Assembly (NCBI RefSeq): GCF_016714275.1 | Contig: NZ_JADJNP010000003.1 | Coordinates: forward strand, 1 to 64,000 | Origin: Tessaracoccus sp. | GTDB taxonomy: Bacteria; Actinomycetota; Actinomycetes; Propionibacteriales; Propionibacteriaceae | Reading direction: 5' to 3' | DNA length: 64,000 nt | Part shown: in pieces, positions 34,091 through 42,780 of the stretch | Position numbering within the stretch: position 1 is the stretch's first letter | How the letters are laid out: each line of letters begins with the position of its first letter | Translations under genes and position numbers: made by a program | Notes under the pieces: generated by a model | The model's database searches: none | Told to the model about the DNA's origin: nothing | What the model saw: the letters and a program-made list of their open reading frames with translations, nothing else

Positions 34091-34984
34091 ATGACCGCCA
34101 AGATCACCGATGCCTCGCTGCGCACGTTCGTGCTGCAGCTGGGGGAGAAGCACCCGCCCATCCGCCTGGGATCAGCTGACCGCACCGTAAACGACCCCGA
34201 TGCCGTCCGGCGTCGGTTCTCCCACGTCATCGACTATCTGGCGAGGGTCGAACTCGAGGTCGACCGCAACGTCCTCGAGTTGCTCACGATCCTGCCGAAC
34301 GTGAGCGAGGTCGACCGGATCTTCTACCAGGACGTCTGGTACGGGCAGGAGATGGCGCACGGGCATCTGCTCGATCAGCTGCAGCAGGACATCGGCATGG
34401 CGCCCGCAGAGCCGTTCATGACCATCCCCGTCAGGATGAAGCTGCTCGGGGCGCTGGCGCACTGGGAGCCGATTCACGACATCTCCCGGATGCTCTACTA
34501 CCTGACCGGCGCGTCAACGGAGCGGCAGGCGGTGATCGCCTACTCGACGTTGATCAAGAAGCTCGACGAGATGGGCGAGCGGGCCATCTCGCAGACAATC
34601 ATCCATCCCATCAAGCAGCAGGAGCCGGGACACTTCGCGTTCTACCGGATGTCGGCGGAGAAGATGATCCAGGACGGGGAGCTGAAGCCCTGGCAGGTCT
34701 ACGTCACGAAGCAACTCCGCTCGCGCGCCTTCACGATGGTCGGCGTCGACTACGTCAAGGCTTACCAGCGAGACATGGGCGGGGTGCTGACCGAGCTGGA
34801 CCTCGACATGGAGCTCGAGGTCTACGCCAAGGAGATCGGAAGGCTCGAGGCGAAGCTGCTGTGGGCCAACGAGAACGGCATGGAGTTCCCGCCCTACTTC
34901 CTGAAGGCGCTGCGCGAGTCCGTGGAGATGTACCGCGGCAACAAGAGCTTCGAGCGCCCGGACCCGCACGCCTTCGTGTTCTGA
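34091..34984 (+). CDS. Ferritin-like diiron protein
   Basis: The 297-residue, mainly helical protein contains two E-x-x-H motifs, in DVWYGQEMAHGHLLDQL and PIKQQEPGHFAFYRM, plus upstream and intervening acids (VSEVDRIFYQD, HWEPIHDISRM), a pattern of acyl-ACP-desaturase-like or ferritin-like diiron folds. Its substrate is unknown; an oxidase or desaturase role is possible. It starts five bases after the holin-like gene, so the two may be co-transcribed. Some database entries for relatives carry misleading GTP-binding names. Confidence 0.65.
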   Translation: MTAKITDASLRTFVLQLGEKHPPIRLGSADRTVNDPDAVRRRFSHVIDYLARVELEVDRNVLELLTILPNVSEVDRIFYQDVWYGQEMAHGHLLDQLQQDIGMAPAEPFMTIPVRMKLLGALAHWEPIHDISRMLYYLTGASTERQAVIAYSTLIKKLDEMGERAISQTIIHPIKQQEPGHFAFYRMSAEKMIQDGELKPWQVYVTKQLRSRAFTMVGVDYVKAYQRDMGGVLTELDLDMELEVYAKEIGRLEAKLLWANENGMEFPPYFLKALRESVEMYRGNKSFERPDPHAFVF

Positions 34985-35059
34985 TCCGCGCTGGTTGAGC
35001 CGACCGCGACGCGCGATCACGGCGGCTCTCCGGCACTCGCGCGCCGGCTCACCCAGCGT

Positions 35060-36388
35060 TCAGTTGGCGGCGAGGAAAGCGCGGTAGTCCTGCTCGGAGA
35101 TGTCCGCGTACGCCGTCGACCAGTCCGTGACGGCGCGGGCGATGTCGTCGTTCCTTCCGATGTAGCCGACGACGGCCGCCGCGTTCGGCGACTGGCCGTG
35201 CGCCCGGGCCAACGTGATCGCGCAGGCCGCGGCATAGGTAAGGAATGGCGCGTCGTCGAGGAGTTCGACGTCGACCCCACCCTTCATGTCGTGGAACTGG
35301 CGCACGTACAGATCGGCCTCGGTGGTGCGAAGATAGCCGAGGAACGGATCGGACACCGCCTGCTGGATGCGCTGCATCGCCACGACGCGCTGGCCCTGGC
35401 CCGACGCCTCGATGGCGCGCGTGAGTACCTCGGGCTGCTGGATGCCGCCGTACTGTTCGAGGACCGAGCGGTTGGCCTCCTTCGACTGGAGGATCAGGGC
35501 GTTTCCGTCGCCGTCCTGGAACAGCGTCAGCGAGCAGCGGGTGCCGACGCTGCCGACGCCGACGACGCGGCGTGCCCAGTCGACGGCGGTGTAGTGCTGC
35601 AGCAGGAGCTGGATGTCGTAGTTGGCGGAGACGCGGTACCGCTCGAGGTAGTCGGTGAAGAGGGCGAGGGTCTCGGGCTCGTGCGGGGTCATCGTCGGGT
35701 AGGCGTGCACGAAGCGGAGGGTGCCGTCGTCGCCCCTCGTGGTGAGCTTGCTGACGGCGCGCGCGCCGGTGCGCTTCTGCGCGGCCGCGATGGACTGCCG
35801 CAGCGCCCTGCGGGACTGCTTGTCGGCACGTTCCAGCCCGGCCTCGGCGGTGAGGTGGGTGAAGTAGCGGTCGGTCGGCGAGAGCGCTATCCCCGCGTAG
35901 AGCGTCCGCTGATAGGAGGCGGCGGCGTGGAGCGCGGCCTTGCGGACGAATCGGGGGGCGCTGTTGCGGGCCCGGGCGGCGATGACGACGCTCGTCACGA
36001 GCCGTTTGAGGTCCCAGTCCCAGGGCGCCCAGGCGGCCTCGTCGAAGTCGTTGAGGTCGAAGACCAGCGTGCGCTGGGGTGAGGCGTAGAAGCCGAAGTT
36101 GGAGACGTGGGCGTCGCCGCAGGCCGCGACCAGCTGACCGGTGTGCGGGGCGCCGGCGAGGTCGGCGGCCATGAGCGCGGCCGTGCCGCGGTAGAACGCG
36201 AACGCGCTGGACGACATGCGCTCGGTGCGCAGGGGGATGAGGTGCTGGAGCCGGCCGGCGTTCTGCTCGTCGAGGATGCCGAGCGGGTCACGGGGCCCGG
36301 TGGCGAGGGCGGCGAGAGACTTCCGGGGGACGGAATCGCGCAGCCGGCGGCCGGCGTCGAGGAGTTCACGGCGTGAGTGAGTGGGCAT
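35060..36388 (-). CDS. DUF2252 protein (kinase-like fold)
   Basis: The 442-residue product starts MPTHSRRELLDAGRRLRDSV at 36386-36388, overlapping the transporter stop by one base (TGATG). DUF2252 hallmarks are present: MSSSAFAFYRGTAALMAADL, VAACGDAHVSNFGFYASPQR and FDLNDFDEAAWAPWDWDLKR, which resemble the HxD and metal-binding Asp of aminoglycoside-phosphotransferase-like folds, then VVGVGSVGTRCSLTLFQ and LILQSKEANRSVLE. The biochemical role is not established. Confidence 0.88.
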   Translation of the reverse strand: MPTHSRRELLDAGRRLRDSVPRKSLAALATGPRDPLGILDEQNAGRLQHLIPLRTERMSSSAFAFYRGTAALMAADLAGAPHTGQLVAACGDAHVSNFGFYASPQRTLVFDLNDFDEAAWAPWDWDLKRLVTSVVIAARARNSAPRFVRKAALHAAASYQRTLYAGIALSPTDRYFTHLTAEAGLERADKQSRRALRQSIAAAQKRTGARAVSKLTTRGDDGTLRFVHAYPTMTPHEPETLALFTDYLERYRVSANYDIQLLLQHYTAVDWARRVVGVGSVGTRCSLTLFQDGDGNALILQSKEANRSVLEQYGGIQQPEVLTRAIEASGQGQRVVAMQRIQQAVSDPFLGYLRTTEADLYVRQFHDMKGGVDVELLDDAPFLTYAAACAITLARAHGQSPNAAAVVGYIGRNDDIARAVTDWSTAYADISEQDYRAFLAAN

Positions 36389-37075
36389 CAGGACACCAGG
36401 TTTCCGATAAGGGCGGCCATCCCCATGGCGGCGAGGCCGATGAGGAGGGACCGCAGAATGGTAGGCAGGGCGTGGGTGCGGGCGAAGCGGGAGAGGATCA
36501 GCGAGGTCAGGGTGAGCGAGATCACGACCGCGACGATCTCGAACTCGTCGACGAGGGCCTGCGGGACAAGGAAGGCGACGAGGACGGGCACGAGCGAGCC
36601 GACGAGGAAGAAGAGGCCGGAGCCGAGGGGCCTCGGTGAAGGGCTGGCCTGGGCTCACGACGTCGTGGATGCCGTACTCGGTCTCGAGTTGAGCGGTGAG
36701 CGCGTCGGCGGTGCTCAGCTCCTCGGCCACCTTGCGGGCGGTCTCGGCGCTCAGTCCCTTCTCCTGGAAGTGATGGGCCAGCTTGGCCATCTCCTCCTCC
36801 GGGCTGAGCTCGAGAAGCCGCTGCTCCTCGCGGATCAGGTCCTGCTGGACCTCGCGCTCCGCGGCCTCCTCCGCGTACTTCACCCCCGCGACGGATACGG
36901 CGCCGGCGAGGGCGGCGATCGCCACGACGACGCCGACCGGCTGCGACGTCGCGATCGCCACGCCCTCGGCCGAGCCGGCGATGGCGAGTACCCCGTCGTT
37001 GGTGTCGGCGACGCGCGAGCGCACGTACTCGGGCGTGAGGCGGCTGCGCCACGACCCGGGCTCGCGTTCGGTCAT
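36388..37075 (-). pseudogene. VIT1/CCC1-family transporter, one-base frameshift
   Basis: The N-terminal frame from ATG 37073-37075 reads VADTNDGVLAIAGSAEGVAI, VVVAIAALAGAVSVAGVKYA and a cytoplasmic EEEMAKLAHHFQEKGLS helix pair, as in VIT-type iron/manganese exporters. Near the CCCC (leftward strand) of 36627-36630 the frame changes; the next frame gives GLFFLVGSLVPVLVAFLVPQ, VAVVISLTLTSLILSRF and LLIGLAAMGMAALIGNLVS. Removing one C restores about 228 residues with five spans. The gene overlaps DUF2252 and likely works with it. Confidence 0.75.
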
Positions 37076-37084
37076 AGGCGAAAT

Positions 37085-38148
37085 CTAGCGGTGCTCCCGA
37101 GGGTTGGGAGTGCGATTTCGTGACCGCATCACCATCTCAGGGAGCGTGCTTCCGCGGACGATCAGCTCCGGAAGCAGCACGGTCGCCTCGTGCTGATGAT
37201 GGGGGTCGTCCTCGATCTCCTCGAGGAGCAGCGCCGCGGCGCGCGCGCCGATCTCGGTGGCCGGCTGGCGCAGCGTCGTCAGGGGACGCGGGCGGCGAGC
37301 GCGAAGTCGGTGTCGTCGTAGCCGATGACCGCGATGTCGTCCGGCACCCGGATGCCGCGCTCGGCCAGCGACGTGATGATGCCCATGGCCAGGATGTCGT
37401 TGGCCGCGAAGATCGCGTCCGGGCGCTTGGCAGCGGGGCGGCTAGCGATGACCTCGCCGGCGTTGACGCCGCCGCGGACGAAGTAGGTCGACGCCACGAC
37501 CTCCTCGTAGGCGATGCCGAGCTCCTCGCACGCGGCGCGGGCGCCGTCCATGCGGCGGGCGATCTGGGTGAGGTGCACCGGACCGCGCACCAGCGCGATC
37601 CGGCCGCGGCCCAACGCCGCGAGGTGCTGCACGGCCATGCGCCCGCCGGCGAGGTGGTCCGCAGTGACGGAGCAGTGCGCGGGGCTGGGGGCGTCGGCGT
37701 CGACGTAGACGGTGGGCACGCCCCGCCGCATCGCGGTTCGGAAGGCCGGCTGCGCGGTCGCGAAGGGGTTGAGCAGCAGCCCCTCGACGCGCTGCTCCTC
37801 GAACAGCCGCACCAGGCGCTCGGCGGCGGCGACGTCGTGGTAGGCGCTGCCGACGAGCGAGGAATAGCCGTGGGCGGAGAGGACGGCGTCGGCGGAGCGG
37901 ATGATCTCCGCGTAGAACGGGCTGGTCGACTCGCTGATCACGAGGCCGACGGCGCGGCTCTCCCCCAACCGGAGCGCGCGGGCGGCGTCGTTGCGGATGT
38001 AGCCGAGGTGCTCGATGGCGTCGGTGACGCGCGCCCGGGTCGCCGACGCCACCCGGTCCGGGCGGTTGAGCACGTTCGACACCGTGCTCAGGCTCACGCC
38101 CGCCATCGTCGCCACGTCACGGACGGTGACCGCACCACTCTTTTGCAT
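37085..38148 (-). pseudogene. LacI-family transcriptional regulator, one-base frameshift
   Basis: MQKSGAVTVRDVATMAGVSL and STVSNVLNRPDRVA form the LacI HTH and hinge helix. The sugar-binding core follows (SRAVGLVISESTSPFYAEII; DAIFAANDILAMGIITSLAE; DIAVIGYDDTDFALAAR). At the CCCC of 37282-37285 (leftward strand) one C is missing; adding it gives PLTTLRQPATEIGARAAALL and LLPELIVRGSTLPE to TAG 37085-37087, a normal 354 residues. It lies next to the polyol ABC operon and is its likely repressor. Two AACGTT-centred sites upstream of that operon fit LacI operators. Confidence 0.85.
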
Positions 38149-38206
38149 CGGGGGTCAATCTATCTGTTCCGCGTCAGCTGTCCGCTTCCGCTCTTGCCAC
38201 CGAGGC

Positions 38207-38298
38207 AATGAGCATGATCCTCGACTCGTTGCGCCTGAAGCGGCGTTATCAGCAGACAACGCGTCTCAGACCGCTTTGGGCCGAGGATCATGCTCATT
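38207..38298. repeat. 17-bp perfect inverted repeat flanking 58 bp
   Basis: AATGAGCATGATCCTCG and CGAGGATCATGCTCATT bound a 92-bp segment between the lacI start and the end of the dehydrogenase gene. It could fold into a long hairpin acting as a terminator, or be a tiny non-autonomous element. No ORF is inside and no clear target duplication is seen. Confidence 0.7.
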
Positions 38299-38324
38299 TT
38301 CGTAGGACGGCAAGGGCCAACGGC

Positions 38325-39386
38325 TTACGGGACCAACAGCACCTTGAGTGCGTTCGGTGCGCCGTCGGCCATCTTGAACGCCTCGTCCCACCTCTCAAGC
38401 GGGAACGTGTGCGTGACGAGGCCCTCCGTGCGGATGCGCCCCGACTCGATGCCCTTGATCACCGCCGGGTAGGTGAGCCCGGACAGGTGCGACCCGACGA
38501 TGGTCAGCTCCTTGCCGTCGCCGATGACGTTCCAGTCGGCGGTGACGAGGTCGGCGAACACGCCCATCTGGACGAAGCGGCCGTGGTTGATCAGGCAGTT
38601 CAGGCCCTGATTCACGCTGGCGCCGCTGCCCGAGGCCTCGACGTACACGTCGACGCCGAGGCCGTCGGTCAGCGCCCGCAGCTCGGCCTCCAGGTCACAG
38701 GTCGTCGGGTTGAACACGTGGTCCGCGCCGAAGTCCTTGCCCAAGGCCAGCCGATCCTCGCGGACGTCGATGCCGATGATCAGCCGCGGCATCGCCGAGG
38801 CGACGATGGAGAGCATCGCCAACCCGATCCCGCCGAGGCCCGCGATCACGACGACGTCGCTGTGTCGGATGTTCGCCTGCTCGATGGCGTGCATGCCGCA
38901 CGCGATCGGCTCGACGAGCGCCGCCTGCTCGTTCGTCAGCGAGTCGGGCACCTTGTGGTTGCGCGCCGTCGAGGGAAGCTTCACGTACTCCGCGAAGCCC
39001 CCCTTGCAGCAGTGCTTGAACCCGTACACCGCGGAGCGGGTGCACATCCAGTAGGTGCCCTCCGCGCAGAACCGGCAGTCGTCGCAGGGCACGATCTGCT
39101 CCGAGATCACGCGGTCGCCGATCTCGTAGCCGGTCACGCCGTCGCCGATCTCGACGACCTGCCCGACGAACTCGTGCCCGCCGGTGACGGGGGCGTCGAT
39201 GTAGCGGTCGGCCTCGGACGTGCCCCAGATGCGGATCCCGCCGTGGAACGACTTGGTGTCGCCGGCGCAGATGCCGCAGGCCAGCACCTTGAGCAGGATC
39301 TCCCCGGGGCCGATGGTCGGTACCGGGACCTCCTCGTGGCGGTAGTCGTAGGGCCCGTGCGCGACGACGGCGTGCATGGTGGTCAT
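38325..39386 (-). CDS. Zinc-dependent polyol dehydrogenase (erythritol/L-threitol type)
   Basis: The 353-residue protein is a medium-chain dehydrogenase: CGICAGDTKSFHGG (catalytic zinc Cys), GGHEFVGQVVEIGDGVTGYE, the structural zinc loop CDDCRFCAEGTYWMC, and the Rossmann GLGGIGLAMLSI. ISEQIVPCDDCRFC and the EASGSGASVNQGLNCL region resemble actinobacterial erythritol/L-threitol dehydrogenases. It would oxidise a polyol to a ketose with NAD. It is last in the ABC operon. The exact polyol is inference from resemblance; other sorbitol/arabinitol-type substrates are possible. Confidence 0.82.
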   Translation of the reverse strand: MTTMHAVVAHGPYDYRHEEVPVPTIGPGEILLKVLACGICAGDTKSFHGGIRIWGTSEADRYIDAPVTGGHEFVGQVVEIGDGVTGYEIGDRVISEQIVPCDDCRFCAEGTYWMCTRSAVYGFKHCCKGGFAEYVKLPSTARNHKVPDSLTNEQAALVEPIACGMHAIEQANIRHSDVVVIAGLGGIGLAMLSIVASAMPRLIIGIDVREDRLALGKDFGADHVFNPTTCDLEAELRALTDGLGVDVYVEASGSGASVNQGLNCLINHGRFVQMGVFADLVTADWNVIGDGKELTIVGSHLSGLTYPAVIKGIESGRIRTEGLVTHTFPLERWDEAFKMADGAPNALKVLLVP

Positions 39387-39417
39387 GAGTTCAGGTTCCT
39401 CTCAGCGCCGAGTCGGC

Positions 39418-40389
39418 TTACTTGCCGAACATCTCGTCGTAGTACTCCTGCGCGTTGGTCTTGTCGATGACCGTGATCGGCATGAACTGGTCCTTCTCGA
39501 CCGTCTCGCCGGCGAGGAGGCCGGTGGTCATGTCGACGAGGGTCCGGCCGTGCACCTTGCCGCCGCCAAGGCTGATCGACGACTTCTGCGGGTCGCCGTT
39601 GATGATCGCCTGGATCTCCTGCTGGGTGGCGTCGATGCCGAAGAGGCCGAACTTCTCGAAGTCCGTGACGCCGGCGCTCTTGATGCCCGCGTTCGCGCCC
39701 GCCGCGCCGCCGCCGCCGATGGTGGCGATGACCTTCATGTTCGGGTTGGCCTGCAGGAAGTTCTCCGCGTTGGCGACGCCGTCCTCGGCGGTCAGCGCGG
39801 GGGCGGTGGCCACGAGCTTGGCGTTCGGGGCGCCCTCGGCGATGGCGTCCTTGATGCCGTTGGCGCGGTCGATGATCTCGGGGAAGGTCGGGAGGTCCAT
39901 CAGGCCCCACTCGATCGGCTCGTCGCCGTAGACCTCCTTGATCCACTTGGCCGCGAACTCGCCGTTGGCCCAGCCGGTGTTGTAGGCGTCGACCAGCAGC
40001 TGGCTGTCGACGTTGGTGAGCACCTGGGTGTAGCCGATGACCTTGATGCCGGCGTCCTGGGCCTTCTTGGTGACCTCGGTGAGCGCGTTGGACTCGACGG
40101 CGCAGATGATGATCGCCTTCACACCGCTCTGGATGAAGTTCTCGATCTGGGTTACCTGCTTGGCGGAGTCGTTCTGGGCGTCGACCGAGGTGATCGCGAT
40201 GCCCTTCTCGGCGCCGTAGGCGATGTCCTCCTTGGCCAGCTCCGCCCATACCGGATTGCCGAGGTCGGCGAATGTCATGCCGACCTGCGTCTTGTCGGAG
40301 TCGCCGGCCCCGCCGGGGGTCGTGCCGCCCGAGCAGCCGGCGAACACCATCGTGAGTGCGACGAACATCGCGACGAGGATCTTCCTCAT
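39418..40389 (-). CDS. Periplasmic-binding lipoprotein, ribose/polyol type
   Basis: A lipoprotein signal (MRKILVAMFVALTMVFAGCS) precedes a type 1 periplasmic-binding fold: TQVGMTFADLGNPVWAELAK, IENFIQSGVKAIIICAVESN, and GLFGIDATQQEIQAIINGDP. It delivers substrate to the permease and RbsA-like ATPase encoded upstream. It follows the interrupted permease and precedes the dehydrogenase, 32 bp apart. Length (323) is normal for the RbsB family. Confidence 0.88.
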   Translation of the reverse strand: MRKILVAMFVALTMVFAGCSGGTTPGGAGDSDKTQVGMTFADLGNPVWAELAKEDIAYGAEKGIAITSVDAQNDSAKQVTQIENFIQSGVKAIIICAVESNALTEVTKKAQDAGIKVIGYTQVLTNVDSQLLVDAYNTGWANGEFAAKWIKEVYGDEPIEWGLMDLPTFPEIIDRANGIKDAIAEGAPNAKLVATAPALTAEDGVANAENFLQANPNMKVIATIGGGGAAGANAGIKSAGVTDFEKFGLFGIDATQQEIQAIINGDPQKSSISLGGGKVHGRTLVDMTTGLLAGETVEKDQFMPITVIDKTNAQEYYDEMFGK

Positions 40390-40533
40390 GGTGGTTCCTT
40401 TCTGGACCTTTGTTCCGCCTAGGGATCTAGGCCGGGACGTTTTCTGGGTTGATGGACTTCAGTTTCTTGGTTCGGTCGCCGCTGGCCTTCGACATGGTGT
40501 CGTAGATGAAGTGCCCTAGGTTTTCTGCCGCTC

Positions 40534-41511
40534 CTATGCGGGTTGCGGCTCTCGGTTGAGAGTCGCGTAGTGGGCTTGTTCGAACTCGGCGGGTGTGGCG
40601 TAGCCGAGGCTCGAGTGAAGCCTACGGGTGTTGTACCAGTCGACCCACCCGGCGGTCGCGTACTCGACGTCGCCGATGGTCCGGTAGGGGCCGTCGTGGA
40701 ACACGGTCGTGCGGATGCATTCGGTCTTGTAGAGCCCGTTGATGGTTTCCATCAGCGCGTTATCAAACGCGTCGCCAACGGACCCGATCGAGGGGGCGAT
40801 GCCGTCGAGAGCGAGCTTGTCGGTGTAGGCCAGCGAGACGTATTGAGACCCGGCATCCGAATGCGCCCGGAGTTGCTCGGGCCGGATCGGGTGCCCTTCA
40901 CGCGCTCGCTCCCACAAGGCCATGCGTAGCGGGATCATCACGAGCTCTGTGTGCTTGGTGGTCTGCGCGTGCCAGGCGACGATGCGTTGCGAGAACACGT
41001 CGACGATGAACGCGACGTAGACCCAGCCCGCCCACGTCCGGCAGTAGGTGAAGTCCGTCACCCAGGTGTGATCCGGGCAGGGTGCGGTGAAGTCTCGGTT
41101 CAGCAGGTCACCGGCACGGACCCCGTCTTTCGCGGGGATCGTGGTGCGCACGCTCTTGTCGCGGCGGATGCCCGACAGGCCGAGCGCGCGCATGGCACGA
41201 TCGACCGCGCCCCGCGACGCAGTGGGGATCGAGGTGCGGCGGATCAGGGCGGTCATCTTCCGGCGCCCGTAGAGGCCCTCCGGAGTCAGCACACGACGCA
41301 TCGTCCCGTCGCGTTCGACAACGGTCCACGCTGCCGCACGGACCGCATCGTGGACCTGCGCGTCCGTGATCGTCCGCGATGCGATGACGCCTTGCCGGTG
41401 GGCTCGGTAGGTGCGCGCGGCGATCTTCACGCCCTGCTCACGCAGGACCCTGATGATCGACTCGACCGCGTGACCTTCAGCTCTCATCGTGTCGATGAAG
41501 CCCAGCATCAA
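40534..41511 (-). CDS. IS3 transposase OrfB (DDE domain)
   Basis: The catalytic protein has VWVTDFTYCRTWAGWVYV-like sequence: HTWVTDFTYCRTWAGWVYVA (first Asp), RAHSDAGSQYVSLAYTDKLA (second Asp) and DNALMETINGLYKTECIRTT (Glu), ending with WVDWYNTRRLHSSLGYATPA. The reading frame overlaps the end of orfA; the usual product is an OrfAB fusion made by -1 frameshifting, with reinitiation at TGATG as an alternative. It appears intact. Confidence 0.9.
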   Translation of the reverse strand: MMLGFIDTMRAEGHAVESIIRVLREQGVKIAARTYRAHRQGVIASRTITDAQVHDAVRAAAWTVVERDGTMRRVLTPEGLYGRRKMTALIRRTSIPTASRGAVDRAMRALGLSGIRRDKSVRTTIPAKDGVRAGDLLNRDFTAPCPDHTWVTDFTYCRTWAGWVYVAFIVDVFSQRIVAWHAQTTKHTELVMIPLRMALWERAREGHPIRPEQLRAHSDAGSQYVSLAYTDKLALDGIAPSIGSVGDAFDNALMETINGLYKTECIRTTVFHDGPYRTIGDVEYATAGWVDWYNTRRLHSSLGYATPAEFEQAHYATLNREPQPA

Positions 41512-41819
41512 CGGTTGCGGGGGTCGAGTTCCCCCGCGAAGAAAGTCGTCGCCGCGCGCAGGATCGCGACATCCTCCCGCAGGCGACTGTTCTCGGCCTT
41601 GAGCCGCTTGATCTCCGCATGCTCGGCACTGGTCACCCCTTCACGGGTGCCATCGTCGATATCGGCTTGCAGCACCCACCGGCGCACCGACTCGTGGCCT
41701 ACCCCGACCTGGCGGGCAACGGCCGCTGACGCGGCCGTCAGCGACGGATACTCCGACCGGTGCTCCCGCACCAGCCGCACCGCCCGATCACGGAGCGCGG
41801 GATCGATCTTCTTCGGCAT
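41508..41819 (-). CDS. IS3 OrfA (HTH protein)
   Basis: MPKKIDPALRDRAVRLVREH opens the gene at 41817-41819, nine bases after GGAAGG; the ATG at 41828 is too close to that site. The HTH is SLTAASAAVARQVGVGHESV with RRWVLQADIDDG, followed by a leucine zipper (AEIKRLKAENSRLREDVAIL). It binds IS ends and dimerises. ATTFFAGELDPRNR at its end overlaps orfB, where the frameshift to make the full transposase would occur. Confidence 0.88.
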   Translation of the reverse strand: MPKKIDPALRDRAVRLVREHRSEYPSLTAASAAVARQVGVGHESVRRWVLQADIDDGTREGVTSAEHAEIKRLKAENSRLREDVAILRAATTFFAGELDPRNR

Positions 41820-42780
41820 GACATACATCCTTCCAACTCAAAAGAATGCGGCATCAAACCTGAGGCGCTTCAAGATGACCGCGGCGGCAAGGATCGATCC
41901 CTTCATGACGAGCTGGATGTAGGCGCTGACGTTGGCCAGGAGCAGGCCGTTGTCGAGCACGCCGACGATCAGCACGCCGACGAAGGCGCCGAACATGGTG
42001 CCCTTGCCGCCCATGACGCTGAGGCCGCCGAGGACGCAGGCGGTCAGCACGCTGAACTCGAAGCCCGCGCCGGTTGCCGACTGGGCCGAGTTCAGGCGAG
42101 CGAGCATGAGCACGGCTCCGACGGACGTGAAGAGGCCGCAGAGCGCGTAGACGAGAACGATGTTCTTCTTGACGTTGACGCCCGAGAGGCGAGCGGCCTC
42201 GACATTGGAGCCGAGCGCGTAGAAGTTCCGGCCGTGGGTCGTGTAGTTGAGGCTGAACACGCCGACGGCCCAGATCAGCAGCATGATGATCAGAGCGACG
42301 GGGATGCCGGGTCCGATACCGGAACTCAGCACCGAGAAGCCCTGTGGGAAGCCGATGATCGGCAGGCCCTCGGAGATGAGGTAGCTGACGCCGTTCAGGA
42401 CCATCATCATCGATAGCGTGATGATCAGCGGCGCGACCCCCGTGAACGCGATCAGTGCTCCGTTCGCGACGCCGACGAGCGTGCCGAGCACCATCGTCAG
42501 AAGCACCGCGAGCACCCAGGGGACGTCGAAGTTGGCCATCAGGACGCCGGCGACGACGACGTTCAGCGAGATCTGGTAGCCGACCGACAGGTCGATGCCT
42601 GCCGTGATCAGCACGAAGGTGAAGCCGACCGCGCAGATGCCGATGTCGCCACCTGCTTCGCGATGTTGAAGAAGTTGCTGACGGTCAGGAACTGGGGGGT
42701 CCAGATGCTGAAGGCGACGATCAGTGCCACGAGGACCAGCACGATGCCGATCTCCTTGGCGTGCGCCATTAGTTTCGTGT

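Larger units (their letters stand above)
40511..41856. mobile_element. IS3-family insertion sequence (1346 bp)
   Basis: The ends are weak inverted repeats containing TGCC and TTTT (GTGCCCTAGG at the left, TGATGCCGCA read inward from the right). A 2-bp AA repeat flanks it (40509-40510, 41857-41858), deduced by rejoining the permease reading frame. It carries orfA and orfB on the minus strand, transcribed in the direction of the host operon. Exact ends are uncertain by one or two bases. Confidence 0.82.
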
